From contig CAVPTL010000008.1 in assembly GCA_963708725.1 (NCBI GenBank), positions 248,001-312,000 on the forward strand: DNA of 64,000 nucleotides, given 5' to 3'. The notes below the pieces were generated by a model, which saw nothing but the letters and a program-made list of their open reading frames with translations, had not been told where the DNA came from and ran no database searches. The stretch's first letter is position 1. Every line of letters begins with the position of its first letter. A program made the position numbers and the translations under genes. Shown here piece after piece: positions 9,289 to 18,334 of this stretch. Source of the stretch: CAVPTL01 sp963708725. Its GTDB lineage: Bacteria; Actinomycetota; Thermoleophilia; Gaiellales; JAICJC01.

Positions 9289-10391
9289 GCGACCAGCGGA
9301 TCAACGTCGGCGTGATCGGCTGCGGCCTCATCGCCCAGGCCGTGCACCTTCCGAATCTGGCTCGCATGCCAGATCGATTTCGGATCGCCGCCGTCGCCGA
9401 CCCCCGTCCTGACGTCCGCGCCGTGATGGCAGAACGGCATCCCGGGGCGGCCGCGTATGCGTCCGGGGCAGAGCTGATCGCCGCCGGGGAGCTGGACGCG
9501 GTGATCATCTGCACGCCGCCCGCCGATCATGCCGACACCGCGTGCGCTGCACTCGCGGCGGGATTCCACGTCTTTTGCGAGAAGCCGCTCACCATCACCC
9601 TGGCCGACGCCGATCGCGTGATCGCCGCGGGCAAGGCGAGCGGGCGAGTCGTCCAGGTCGGCTACATGAAACGCCACGATCCCGCGTACCGGCGTATGCG
9701 CGACGAGCTACCCGACTCCGCGAGCCGGCTGCGATACGTGTCGGTCGAGGCCCACGACCCCGAGGCCGGCCCGTACTTTGCTTCCGACGAGATCGCACGC
9801 GGTCCGATCGATCCCGAGCTCGTCGCCCGCGAGTCCGAACGCGAGCGCGAACAGGTGCGGCTCGCTGTCGGGCGATCAGACGACGTCGCGGTGCGTGCCT
9901 TCTGCGATGGCTATCTCGGCAGCCTGGTGCACTTCGTCAACGTCGTCCACGGGTTACTCGAGCGGATGGGCGAACCGCTCCCGGCCGCGGTCGAGCACAG
10001 CGCCTGGTGGGCCGGCGGCGCCGGTCTCACCGCGGCGGTCAGGCTCGCGGGCGGAGCCCGCTGGGATAGCGCGTGGATCCAGCTGCTCGACCTACAGGAG
10101 CACCGCGAACGGGTGGCGCTGCTCTTTGAGGACGGTATCTCGACGCTCGAGCTCGGCTCGCCGTGGCTGCGCCGAAGTGCGGCGAACTACGAGCGGTCGT
10201 GGGCAGAGCAGGGCGGACGCCGATCATCCGGCTTTCGCTCCCACACCGATCCCTTCACGCTCGAGCTCGAGGCGTTCCACGCGTCGATCACCACTGGGGC
10301 CGAGTGCCTCACGCCGCCAGAACAGGCGCGAGTCGACATCGACGCCCTCACTCGGATGTTCGTCAGCGCCGAGGGCGATCGCGCCGAATGA
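9285..10391 (+). CDS. Gfo/Idh/MocA-family oxidoreductase
   Basis: 368-residue NAD(P)-dependent dehydrogenase of the inositol dehydrogenase/glucose-fructose oxidoreductase superfamily. Rossmann motif GVIGCGLIAQAVHLPNL at 8-24 and the signature FCEKPLTITLADADRV near residues 98-113, whose Lys is the catalytic or substrate-contact residue in the family. TTG start overlapping the permease stop. The gene at 13508 is a distant paralogue. Likely oxidises the imported cyclitol or sugar (IolG-like role), but the family is broad and the substrate is inferred from neighbours. Confidence 0.85.
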   Translation: MSDQRINVGVIGCGLIAQAVHLPNLARMPDRFRIAAVADPRPDVRAVMAERHPGAAAYASGAELIAAGELDAVIICTPPADHADTACAALAAGFHVFCEKPLTITLADADRVIAAGKASGRVVQVGYMKRHDPAYRRMRDELPDSASRLRYVSVEAHDPEAGPYFASDEIARGPIDPELVARESEREREQVRLAVGRSDDVAVRAFCDGYLGSLVHFVNVVHGLLERMGEPLPAAVEHSAWWAGGAGLTAAVRLAGGARWDSAWIQLLDLQEHRERVALLFEDGISTLELGSPWLRRSAANYERSWAEQGGRRSSGFRSHTDPFTLELEAFHASITTGAECLTPPEQARVDIDALTRMFVSAEGDRAE

Positions 10392-11554
10392 GCGACGTGC
10401 GCGCGGTGGTGATCGAACGGCCCCACACGATCGGCATGCGCCACTTCGATCTGCCGTCGCCGGAACGCGGGTGCGCGACGCTCGCGGTGGGGCTCTCGGG
10501 AATCTGTGGAACGGATAAGCACACGTTTCGCGGGGAGAGCCTCCAGTACGCCGGGACTGATCACGAGCACGACATGGATTACCCGCTGATCTGCGGACAC
10601 GAGACGGTGGGTGTGCTTTCGGAGATCGGCCCCGACACGGTGCTGCGCGACGCGACCGGGGGTCAGCTGGCCGTGGGCGATCGGGTGGTCGTGGCCGCGA
10701 ACATCGAGTGCGGGACATGCGCCGCCTGCCTCGCCGGCCGTCCGTACTTCATGTGTGAGCGGCTCGAGGACTACGGCAACAGCCTCACCTTGAGCCGTTC
10801 CCCGGGCCTCTTCGGAGGCTGGTCGGACGGGATGTACCTGCTGCCGGGTACGCACCTGTTTCGTGTGCCCGATGAGCTGCCGGACGAGGTGGCGGTGCTG
10901 ACCGAGCCGATGGCGGTGACCCACGGCCTCGACTCGGCCGCGTCGATGACTGCCTCGGGCGGAGGCTTCGTCCCGGGTTGCAGCGTGGTGGTGCTCGGGC
11001 TCGGCCCGCTGGGGCTGTGCCACCTGATCAAGGCCGAGGTGATGGGGGCGGGGCAGATCGTGGCCTGCGACATCTTCGGCGACCGGCTCGAACGGGCGCG
11101 CGCATTCGGTGCCGATCTGACGCTCGATGCATCGGCGACGACCGTCGAGGAGCGACGTGCGGCGGTACTCGAACTGACGGATGGGATTGGCGCCGACGTT
11201 GTGATCGATTGCACCGGCGTCGGCGATGCCGTCGTCGAGGCCATCGACCTGTTGCGGATGGGCGGGACGCTGATCGAGCCGGGGGCGTTCGTCGACATGG
11301 GCGAGACGGCGATCAACGTCAACCGTCACCTTTGCATGAAGAGCATCCTGGTAATCGGTGTGGCGGGAGAGACGCTACCCGCCTATTCCGGCGCGCTGGC
11401 GTTGATGTCACGGCACCTCGATCGGTTGCCGCTCCGCGACGTGGTCAGCCACCGCATGCCGCTCGAGCAAGCGGAGGCGGCAATGGCACTCAGCCAGCGC
11501 GGCGACGCAATGAAAGTCGTGTTCGACCCGTCACAACCTGTCACAACTCCGTAA
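10388..11554 (+). CDS. zinc-dependent medium-chain alcohol dehydrogenase
   Basis: 388-residue MDR-family dehydrogenase. Catalytic zinc ligands appear in GICGTDKHTFRGE and ICGHETVG, structural zinc cysteines in ECGTCAACLAGRPYFMC, and the coenzyme-binding motif in VVVLGLGPLGLCHL. The frame is open upstream, but ATG 10388 overlaps the previous stop by four bases and gives a normal N-terminus. Last gene of the LacI-transporter operon; a palindromic repeat follows 11 bases after the stop. Probably oxidises a polyol or sugar in the same pathway (glucose/threonine dehydrogenase-like group); substrate unknown. Confidence 0.88.
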   Translation: MSDVRAVVIERPHTIGMRHFDLPSPERGCATLAVGLSGICGTDKHTFRGESLQYAGTDHEHDMDYPLICGHETVGVLSEIGPDTVLRDATGGQLAVGDRVVVAANIECGTCAACLAGRPYFMCERLEDYGNSLTLSRSPGLFGGWSDGMYLLPGTHLFRVPDELPDEVAVLTEPMAVTHGLDSAASMTASGGGFVPGCSVVVLGLGPLGLCHLIKAEVMGAGQIVACDIFGDRLERARAFGADLTLDASATTVEERRAAVLELTDGIGADVVIDCTGVGDAVVEAIDLLRMGGTLIEPGAFVDMGETAINVNRHLCMKSILVIGVAGETLPAYSGALALMSRHLDRLPLRDVVSHRMPLEQAEAAMALSQRGDAMKVVFDPSQPVTTP

Positions 11555-11565
11555 AAACCCCGCTC

Positions 11566-11600
11566 TATGAATAAATGGTGCCTGGCACCATTTATTCATA
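11566..11600. repeat. dispersed 3'-end palindrome, copy 1
   Basis: Perfect inverted repeat: 17-base arms (11566-11582 and 11584-11600) around a single T. The shared core arm is GAATAAATGGTGCC. It lies between two convergent genes: 11 bases after the alcohol dehydrogenase stop, while the TGA stop of the minus-strand aldolase (11596-11598) is inside the right arm. Three related copies are at 21124, 37450 and 46867. Likely a bidirectional terminator or a small mobile palindrome. Confidence 0.85.
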
Positions 11601-12546
11601 GCCAGGTGGAGGGGTAGGGCGGGAGCGGGGCGATGCGGTCGGTGAAAGGCCGGGCGGTTGCGAGGGTGGCGTCGCGGATCGCCGCGAGTTGTGGTGCTCC
11701 GACGTCGGTCAGCCATCGCGAGCGTGCGGCGGCGTCCTCGGTCACCGCCCCCGTCCACGCGGTGCGGCCAACGATATAGCCGGACGCGCCGTTGGCGTTC
11801 ACAACATCGACCTGGTGCCGGAAGGTCTCGACATCCGCGCCACCACCCAAAAGCACCCACGGAATCTCGCCGCAGGCCGCGTCGATACGCCGGCACCACT
11901 CGGCATCGGCTCCACCGGAGGCGACCGGAAACTGCACCTTGAGCACGTCAGGCCCGAGGTCGCGCAGATGCTCGGCGCCCGCGACCACGAGCGCCGGGAA
12001 GCTGTCGGCGAACTCCTGCTCGGACTCGGCCGGTAGCCGATAGACGATCGGCTCGAGGATCAGTGGCAGGCCCGCGGCGTGACACCCTGAGACCGCTGCT
12101 TCGACCACGGAGCTCTGAGCGGACGACGACTCGGGGTGGTCGGCCCGAAACGGGAGCAAAAGCTTGCAGGCGTCGGCACCAGCGTGAAGAGCGTGCTCCG
12201 GCCCCCAGTTGGGGAGAAACGAGGTGGTGCGCCCCTGCGCGGCATCGCCATAGCCCTGGGCCTCAAGCGGCATCACCACCGAAAGCGTCGAGGCTGCACC
12301 GTCGGCCAGCGCCTGCGCCCCGTGTTCGGCGTCGAGCAACACTCCGGTGGCCGACGGCGCGAGCGCCGCGATCACCTCAGCCTTGAACGTCGCAATCGCC
12401 GGCCCGTCGAGCGGGGTCAGCCCACGACCCTCGAAGGCAACCTGGAGCGAATCGCGGTGATCGATCGCCACGAGGGCAAAGACACCGTCACGAGTGATGC
12501 GATGAAGCCGCCTGCGACGCCCGAGCGCGGACGCGCGGTCGGTCAC
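11596..12546 (-). CDS. LacD/class I-type sugar-phosphate aldolase
   Basis: 316 residues, related to tagatose-1,6-bisphosphate aldolase (LacD) and similar Schiff-base TIM-barrel aldolases. Seen: FALVAIDHRDSLQVAFEG near the N-terminus, a lysine in ACKLLLPFR, a second in VLKVQFPV (position of the LacD Schiff-base Lys), and the phosphate loop region WVLLGGGADVETF. The GTG start overlaps the iolE stop; an upstream extension would run into iolE. Next to iolE/iolB/iolC/iolD it may do the job of IolJ, cleaving 2-deoxy-5-keto-gluconate-6-phosphate to DHAP and malonic semialdehyde; this is inference. Its stop codon is inside the palindromic repeat. Confidence 0.75.
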   Translation of the reverse strand: MTDRASALGRRRRLHRITRDGVFALVAIDHRDSLQVAFEGRGLTPLDGPAIATFKAEVIAALAPSATGVLLDAEHGAQALADGAASTLSVVMPLEAQGYGDAAQGRTTSFLPNWGPEHALHAGADACKLLLPFRADHPESSSAQSSVVEAAVSGCHAAGLPLILEPIVYRLPAESEQEFADSFPALVVAGAEHLRDLGPDVLKVQFPVASGGADAEWCRRIDAACGEIPWVLLGGGADVETFRHQVDVVNANGASGYIVGRTAWTGAVTEDAAARSRWLTDVGAPQLAAIRDATLATARPFTDRIAPLPPYPSTWL

Positions 12547-13460
12547 AGACCTCGCTCCGCCAAGAACTTCCGGTTGGCTACCCCATCCGCGGCCGCGTCG
12601 TCGAACGACTCGTCGGGGGAGAGCACGCGATCCTGCTCGACCACGATCCAGCCGTCGTATCCTCGCTTTTCGAGCTCGTCGAGGCACTTGGACACGTCGG
12701 CGTCGCCGGTTCCGAGTGGGCAGAACACACCCTGCTCCCAGGCGGCCACGAGGTCGCCGCCGCTCTCCTGCACACGTTTGAGTGCCGTCAGGTCGACGTC
12801 CTTGAAGTGCACGTGGTTCACCAGATCCCCGTGCTTTTGCAGGAACTCGAGCGGATCACCGCCGCCAAATGCACTGTGGCCGGTGTCGAAGCACAGCCCC
12901 AGGGCATCGGTATCGACGGCTTCGACCACCCGGTCGATCTCGCGCGGAGTTTCGACATAGGTGCCCGCGTGATAGTGCAGCGACACCGGGAAGCCGCGTT
13001 CACGGCAGCGAGCCGCGGCCAGCTCAAGATTTGTGATGAGAAGCTCGAACCGATCGTCCGGGAGCCAGGTCTCGGGGTGATCCTCGATCGCCCCGGCGAA
13101 CTTCATCCGGTCGGGCTCGATGAACGCGTCGGCGAGCAGCACCATCGGCAGGCTCGAACCGCCGGCCACCTCGAGCGTGTCCAGGGCGGCATTCATCGCG
13201 GCGAGGTCCTCGACAAAGCCGTCGGCACGCGAGAAACGCAGCGGCAGAAACGATCCCATCAGTTCGAGCCCATGGCTCGTGAGCAACTGGCCGACGGCAG
13301 GGCCGGTGCCGAAATAGCCGGGAGGTCCCAACTCGGTGCCGACGTAGCCACTCGCTGCCATGACCCGCGCCAACTCGGCGCCGTCGGGTAGTCCAGGCCG
13401 ATCGACCGTGATTTCGAAGACTCCGTATGAGCAGGGCGCGGTCGCGATTTGGATTGACAT
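12543..13460 (-). CDS. iolE: IolE-like inosose dehydratase / sugar isomerase-epimerase
   Basis: 305-residue TIM-barrel protein of the xylose-isomerase-like family. The N-terminus IQIATAPCSYGVFEITVD resembles IolE-type 2-keto-myo-inositol dehydratases. Metal ligands of the family are visible as E in VGTELGPPG, H in SLHYHAGTYVETP, D/H in LCFDTGHSAFGGGDP and H in VNHVHFKDVD, with E in WIVVEQDR. ATG at 13460, divergent from the dehydrogenase gene at 13508 with a 47-base shared promoter region. Inositol role rests on context plus family; a plain sugar-phosphate isomerase is the alternative. Confidence 0.78.
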   Translation of the reverse strand: MSIQIATAPCSYGVFEITVDRPGLPDGAELARVMAASGYVGTELGPPGYFGTGPAVGQLLTSHGLELMGSFLPLRFSRADGFVEDLAAMNAALDTLEVAGGSSLPMVLLADAFIEPDRMKFAGAIEDHPETWLPDDRFELLITNLELAAARCRERGFPVSLHYHAGTYVETPREIDRVVEAVDTDALGLCFDTGHSAFGGGDPLEFLQKHGDLVNHVHFKDVDLTALKRVQESGGDLVAAWEQGVFCPLGTGDADVSKCLDELEKRGYDGWIVVEQDRVLSPDESFDDAAADGVANRKFLAERGL

Positions 13461-13480
13461 GGGTCGGTATATTACACGAG

Positions 13481-13494
13481 TTGGATCGTTCCAA
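13481..13494. promoter_or_regulatory. candidate LacI-type operator, divergent iolE/dehydrogenase promoter
   Basis: TTGGATCGTTCCAA, a 14-base palindrome with a central CG and two mismatched positions, the usual form of a LacI-family operator. It fills the 47-base gap between the divergent iolE and dehydrogenase starts, next to an AT-rich TATATTAC element. The LacI-type gene at 14611, second in the plus-strand unit, is the natural candidate to bind here. Confidence 0.5.
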
Positions 13495-13507
13495 AGTGGG
13501 AGGACAC

Positions 13508-14626
13508 ATGCCGGCGCAGCCAGCGCAAAAACTCAAGATGGGCCTGGTTGGCGTCGGGCTGGTCGCCCAGGCCGAACATGCCTTCTATCTGTGGGAGGAG
13601 CGCGACCGGTTCGAGTTCGTCGCGGTTGCCGACCCATCGGCCAGGGCCCGCACGGGCGTGGGCGAGCGGTACGGCGCCACCGAGCTGCACGACGACATCT
13701 CAGGGTTGACCGGCCTGGGCCTTGACGGCGTCGTGATCGCTACACCTGATGCCGTCCATGCCGACATCGCCGTGGCCGCGATCGACGCCGGCATGCACGT
13801 GTTCTGTGAAAAGCCGCTCGCCCTGACCGCCGCCGACTGCGCACGGGTGGCCGATCGCGGCGAGGCCGCCGGCCGGATCGTCCAGGTCGGCACCATGAAG
13901 CGTTATGACCCCGCGTTCGAGCGTCTGCTGGAACTGCTGCCCGATTCTCCCGGAGAGATTTCCACGATCTCGATGGAAGTGGTCGATCCCGACTTTCTCC
14001 CATTTGTGTCGCACATGCCGTGGGCACACGGTGGCGATGTCGATCCCGCCCTGATCGCAGACGTGCGCGAGCGAACGGCCCAGAGCGCCACCGAGGTGGC
14101 TGGACACCCGGTGTCCCCGGCCGAGCTGACCGCCCACGACGGCTACCTCGGCTGCCTCGTACACAACCTCAGCTTGCTCGACGGGATTGTGGATCACTAT
14201 GGCGCCGGGTCGCTCGAGCTCGCAAGCGCCGCCACCTGGGACGACGGCCGAGCGGTCGACATGAGCGTCGTTCTGCCGGGCGGCGGCCACGGTCGCATGG
14301 CTCACCTCAAGCTCGCCGGCGTCCCCAGCTACCGCGAACGGGTGACCGTCTACTGCACCGACCGCATCCTCGAGCTGGTGTTCCCCTCCCCCTACCTTCG
14401 CCACGTCCCGACACAGCTGCGGGTGCGGCGCGCCGATGGGGCGATGGGGCTGGACGAGACGGACATTCGCGTCTCGTACGAGGAACCGTTCCGAACCGAG
14501 CTGCGCGCATTTCACGCCTCGGTGACGGAGGGCGCGCCGGTTCGCTGCGACGCCCGCGGTGCCACCGCCTCAATCGATCTGCTGTCCCAGGCATTTGCGA
14601 TGGCGGTGGCATGCCCGCAACCCTGA
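13508..14626 (+). CDS. Gfo/Idh/MocA-family dehydrogenase, second copy (inositol dehydrogenase-like)
   Basis: 372-residue paralogue of the 9285 gene. Rossmann start KMGLVGVGLVAQAEHAF and signature FCEKPLALTAADCARV are both present. The frame is open 27 codons upstream, but ATG 13508 has a clear GGGAGGA ribosome site and avoids overlap with the iolE promoter. It overlaps the following LacI gene by 16 bases. Probably an inositol or inosose dehydrogenase; two different Idh-type enzymes in one locus would let myo-inositol and an isomer or derivative both be oxidised. Substrate is inference. Confidence 0.85.
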   Translation: MPAQPAQKLKMGLVGVGLVAQAEHAFYLWEERDRFEFVAVADPSARARTGVGERYGATELHDDISGLTGLGLDGVVIATPDAVHADIAVAAIDAGMHVFCEKPLALTAADCARVADRGEAAGRIVQVGTMKRYDPAFERLLELLPDSPGEISTISMEVVDPDFLPFVSHMPWAHGGDVDPALIADVRERTAQSATEVAGHPVSPAELTAHDGYLGCLVHNLSLLDGIVDHYGAGSLELASAATWDDGRAVDMSVVLPGGGHGRMAHLKLAGVPSYRERVTVYCTDRILELVFPSPYLRHVPTQLRVRRADGAMGLDETDIRVSYEEPFRTELRAFHASVTEGAPVRCDARGATASIDLLSQAFAMAVACPQP

Positions 14627-15561
14627 TCGACGTCGCCCGCCGGGCACGGGTGTCGAAATCGACCGTGTCCAACGTGGTGCGTGGCAGCGATGTGGTCGCG
14701 CCTGCGACCCGCGCGCGAGTCGAGGCCGTGATCACCGAGCTCGGGTATCGACCCGACGGTGTCGCCCGTGCCCTGCGACGCGGCAGCACCGGCGTGGTTG
14801 GCCTGATCGTGCCCGACGGCGTGAACCCGTTCTATGCACAGCTTGCGGTCGCGATCGAGCGCGAGTTGCGCCGCTTCGGCCACGGCTTGGTTTTGGTGAG
14901 CACCGACAGCGACTCGGCGGTCGAGCAGGCCCAACTGGACGCGCTGCTCGAGCGCCGTGCCGACGGTGTGATCATCGGCGGTCTCACCCGAGGCTCGACC
15001 GTGGAGAAGCGATTGTCCCGGGAGGGCATCCCGGCGGTCCTGGCCGCGGCCGAGGGCACCGGCCAACCCGGGATCGGCGTGGTCGACGCCTGTGACGCGG
15101 CGGGGATGGCCGCCATCGCCGAGCATCTCGGCTCATTGGGGCATCGCCGCATTGCATTCGTCGGCCATCTGGTGAACGAGGTCGGCGCCGAACGACGCCG
15201 CGAACTGCTGGCGGCGTCCATCACGCGCTGTGGGATGACGATGGTTTCAGATCGAGCCACCGCGACCGCCATCGTCGCCCACGACGACGTCACAGCCATC
15301 GGCCTGATCGATGAGCTCGAGCGGTCGGGGCGGGGCGTGCCGCGCGACGTCTCGGTGGTCGGGTACGACGGTATCCCGCTGGGCGCCCATACCCGGCTCG
15401 AGCTAACCACCGTCCAGACCGATCTGCCCGCGGTCGCTCGCGCGGCGGCGTCCATGCTGATCGCCGCCCTCCGGGATGGAGTCATGGCCGCCAGGCCCGT
15501 GCGCGTCGCGCCCCGTCTGATCGTGCGGGGTTCGACCGCCCCGCCCCGGAGCGAAAGCTAG
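14611..15561 (+). CDS. LacI-family transcriptional regulator (inositol genes)
   Basis: 316 residues. It starts directly with the helix-turn-helix ATLIDVARRARVSKSTVSNVVRG (residues 3-25), the most compact LacI arrangement, then an effector-binding domain (GVVGLIVPDGVNPFYAQLA) ending in VVGYDGIPLGAHTRLELTTV. The ATG at 14611 lies within the end of the dehydrogenase gene (16-base overlap). The frame extends upstream through that gene, but only this start matches the family. Likely the local repressor acting at 13481-13494. Its stop overlaps the convergent iolD stop. Confidence 0.88.
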   Translation: MPATLIDVARRARVSKSTVSNVVRGSDVVAPATRARVEAVITELGYRPDGVARALRRGSTGVVGLIVPDGVNPFYAQLAVAIERELRRFGHGLVLVSTDSDSAVEQAQLDALLERRADGVIIGGLTRGSTVEKRLSREGIPAVLAAAEGTGQPGIGVVDACDAAGMAAIAEHLGSLGHRRIAFVGHLVNEVGAERRRELLAASITRCGMTMVSDRATATAIVAHDDVTAIGLIDELERSGRGVPRDVSVVGYDGIPLGAHTRLELTTVQTDLPAVARAAASMLIAALRDGVMAARPVRVAPRLIVRGSTAPPRSES

Positions 15562-17459
15562 GCCGAGCCTTCGGGAAGCGGATCGACCGGGGCAACATGG
15601 CTGTGGACGCCGCGGAGCGCCTCCTCATACCCGGCTCGGGCGCGCTGAACGCTCTCGACCGTACTCGTCTCAGCGACCGGCACGTCCCACCAGGACTCGT
15701 ATCCGGGCACCCCGACCAGTGGGTCGGTGCGCACGTACACCGCCGTGGTTTCGGTGGCTTCGCGGGCGCGTCGGAGGGCGTCGCGCAACTCGGTGACGGT
15801 CTGCGGGCGAAGCACCTCGATGCCGAAGCTCTCGATGTTCGCGGCGAGGTCGATGGGAAGCACGTCACCGTCGACGCGAATGCGGCCCTGACTGTCGCGA
15901 CGGCGCAGCTGCGTCCCGAACCGCTGGGAGCCCACCGACTCCGACAGCGCCCCGATCGACGCGTAACCACCGCTGTCGACCAGCACGATCACAAGCTTCA
16001 CATCCTCCTGGATCGCAGTGGCCAGCTCGCCCGACATCATCAGCCATGTGCCGTCGCCGACCATCACGAACACCTCGCGGTCGGGGGCGGCGAGCCGCAC
16101 CCCGATGCCGCCCGGCAGCTCGTATCCCATGCACGAGTAGCCGTACTCGAGGTGATATCCGTGCGGGTCGCGAGTCCGCCACAGCTTGTGGAGATCCCCC
16201 GGCATGCTGCCGGCGGCGCACACGACGACATCGCGCGCGACCGACACCTCGTTGACCGCGCCAATCACGGCGCTCTGTGCGAATACCGGAGCCTGGTCGC
16301 GAGCGTAGAGCCGCCCGACCTCGGCATCCCATTCGCGGTTCAGCTCCCCCGCTCGAGCGCGGTAGCCGGGGTCGACGGAGTGGTCTGCCAGCGCGTCTGC
16401 GAGAGCCTCGAGCGTGACCCGCGCGTCTCCGACCAGCGGCAACGCTGATTGCTTGGAGGCATCGACTGCCGCAACGTTCAGGTTCACGAACGTCGCGTCC
16501 TGGGCAAACGCCGACTGCGACGCCGTGGTGAAGTCGGAGTAGCGCGTGCCGACGCCGATCACCACGTCGGCTTCGCGTGCGAACCGGTTGGCCGCAAACG
16601 TGCCGGTCGATCCAATCGCACCCAGCGCCAGCGGATGGTCGTAGGGCAGGCTGCCTTTTCCGGCCTGGGTCTCGGCCACCGGGATACCGCTGGCATCGGC
16701 CAGCGCACGCAGAGCATCCCACGCCTCCGAGTAGATGACGCCGCCACCGGCCACGATCAGCGGACGCTTGGCCGCGCGAATCAGCTGTCCCGCCCGGGCG
16801 AGAAGATCGGCATCGGGGAGTGCCCGCGGAATCAGCCAACGCCGGTGCTCGAACAACTCGGCCGGGAATTCCCACGCCTCGGCCTGGACGTCCTGGGGAA
16901 GCGCCAGGCAGACCGCGCCGGTCTCGGCCTGATCAGTCAATACCCGTGCTGCCGAAAGCAGCGCCGATGGCAGCTGCTCGGGGCGTGACACTCGGTCCCA
17001 GTACCGGCAAACCGGACGAAACGCATCGTTCACGCTCACCTCGAGCGAGCCTGGTTGCTCCAACTGCTGGAGTACCGTGCCCGGCCGGCGGGTGGCGAAG
17101 ACATCGCCGGGAAGCAGCAGCACCGGCAGCCGGTTGACCGTGGCCAGCGCTGCTCCGGTCACCATGTTGGTCGCGCCGGGGCCGATCGAGGAGGTGCACG
17201 CCCACGTCTGCATCCGGCCCGACGCCTTTGCATATCCCGAGGCGATATGCACCATCGCCTGCTCGTTTCGGGCCGGTACGTAGCGAAGCAGCTCCTGTTC
17301 CTGCATCAGCGCCTGGCCGAGCCCCGCCACGTTGCCATGCCCGAAAATGCCAAGCACACCCGCGAACAGCGGCCGCTCGACGCCATCGCGCACGGTGTGC
17401 TGCGCGGCGAGGAAGCGCACGATCGCCTGGCCCACCGTCAATCTGGCGGTCGAGCTCAT
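15558..17459 (-). CDS. iolD: IolD, ThDP-dependent trihydroxycyclohexane-1,2-dione hydrolase
   Basis: 633 residues, the usual length for IolD, which opens the ring of 3D-trihydroxycyclohexane-1,2-dione. Three-domain thiamine-diphosphate enzyme: N-terminal Pyr domain with FGHGNVAGLGQAL (39-51) and the catalytic-type Glu in RNEQAM; middle Rossmann domain (RPLIVAGGGVIYSEA); C-terminal PP domain with GDG at 468-470. Odd point: the DN pair of the ThDP motif is D495-S496, where family members usually have Asn. ATG at 17459 overlaps the iolB stop; a frame extension upstream lies inside iolB and is rejected. Last of iolC-iolB-iolD. Confidence 0.9.
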   Translation of the reverse strand: MSSTARLTVGQAIVRFLAAQHTVRDGVERPLFAGVLGIFGHGNVAGLGQALMQEQELLRYVPARNEQAMVHIASGYAKASGRMQTWACTSSIGPGATNMVTGAALATVNRLPVLLLPGDVFATRRPGTVLQQLEQPGSLEVSVNDAFRPVCRYWDRVSRPEQLPSALLSAARVLTDQAETGAVCLALPQDVQAEAWEFPAELFEHRRWLIPRALPDADLLARAGQLIRAAKRPLIVAGGGVIYSEAWDALRALADASGIPVAETQAGKGSLPYDHPLALGAIGSTGTFAANRFAREADVVIGVGTRYSDFTTASQSAFAQDATFVNLNVAAVDASKQSALPLVGDARVTLEALADALADHSVDPGYRARAGELNREWDAEVGRLYARDQAPVFAQSAVIGAVNEVSVARDVVVCAAGSMPGDLHKLWRTRDPHGYHLEYGYSCMGYELPGGIGVRLAAPDREVFVMVGDGTWLMMSGELATAIQEDVKLVIVLVDSGGYASIGALSESVGSQRFGTQLRRRDSQGRIRVDGDVLPIDLAANIESFGIEVLRPQTVTELRDALRRAREATETTAVYVRTDPLVGVPGYESWWDVPVAETSTVESVQRARAGYEEALRGVHSHVAPVDPLPEGSA

Positions 17460-18331
17460 GATCGCCCCTCCGCCGAGGTCATCGGGACACGCGGATCGAG
17501 CTCCTGGCCCTGCCATGACTCGCGGATCCAGGCGTGCGCCGGATCGTCGGAGATCGCCATCGAGCGCTCCGCCTCAGGCCCGGCCAGGACGTTGAGATAC
17601 CAAAGGGCGCTGTCGGGCGAGGCCATACATGGGCCGTGCAGTCCCCGCGGGATCAGGAACACGTCGCCATCGCCGATCGACACCGACACGTCCCAGCCCT
17701 CGCGGAGGTCATACGTGCGATGGGCCGCCATGCCGTTTCGGCCCTCGACCCGGAAGTAGTAGATCTCCTCCAATACGGCCTCCACCCCGCCCGACTCGTC
17801 GTGCTTGTGCGGGGGGTAGCTCGACCAGTTGCCCGGCGGGGTGAGCACCTCGCAGCACAGGAGCCGGTCGGCCAGCGACACCTCGGGCGTGAGGAAGTTC
17901 GTCACCTGCCGCGTGGCCCGGCCGGCACCGCGGATTTCGACTGCCACCTCGCGCGCGTCGATGTAGGCGATCTCGCGGCGCACACGCGCTGGTGCCGACG
18001 GCAGCGCCACCTGGCAGCGGCGGTCGGCGATCAGCGCGGCCTCGGTATCGCGCGGCAGGTAGACGGCATCCGACACCCGCGCGAACACCGAGTCGCGGCC
18101 CTCGAGCACCATCGAGTGGCCCTCCGCCTCGACCGTCAAGCCACCCTCGAGCGGGAGCACCACCAGCTCGTCAGCGCCCGTCTCGATCATGCGCCACTCT
18201 CCCGGTGCGAGTTCCAGCACCCGCAACCCGCAGAAGTCCCAGCCACACTGTCCGGGCGTCAAGAGCAAGGGATCGACCCCGTCAGTGGCGGTGCCGGCCG
18301 GGATGTGCAGGGTGTTGGGATCAGTCGCCAT
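17456..18331 (-). CDS. iolB: IolB, 5-deoxy-glucuronate isomerase
   Basis: 291-residue bicupin of the KduI/IolB family that converts 5-deoxy-glucuronate to 2-deoxy-5-keto-gluconate. The cupin metal site is visible as HKHDE (in SSYPPHKHDESGG) with a following Glu in LEEIYYFRVEG and a later His in LIPRGLHGPC. It lies three bases after iolC and overlaps iolD by four bases. Length and motif order match known IolB proteins. Confidence 0.92.
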   Translation of the reverse strand: MATDPNTLHIPAGTATDGVDPLLLTPGQCGWDFCGLRVLELAPGEWRMIETGADELVVLPLEGGLTVEAEGHSMVLEGRDSVFARVSDAVYLPRDTEAALIADRRCQVALPSAPARVRREIAYIDAREVAVEIRGAGRATRQVTNFLTPEVSLADRLLCCEVLTPPGNWSSYPPHKHDESGGVEAVLEEIYYFRVEGRNGMAAHRTYDLREGWDVSVSIGDGDVFLIPRGLHGPCMASPDSALWYLNVLAGPEAERSMAISDDPAHAWIRESWQGQELDPRVPMTSAEGRS

Positions 18332-18334
18332 CGA

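Noticed and set aside
11566..11600. Short open frames across the palindromes with NKWCQAPFIH-type peptides
   Set aside because: They are read-through of the repeat in both directions, not proteins; they occur only where the palindrome does.
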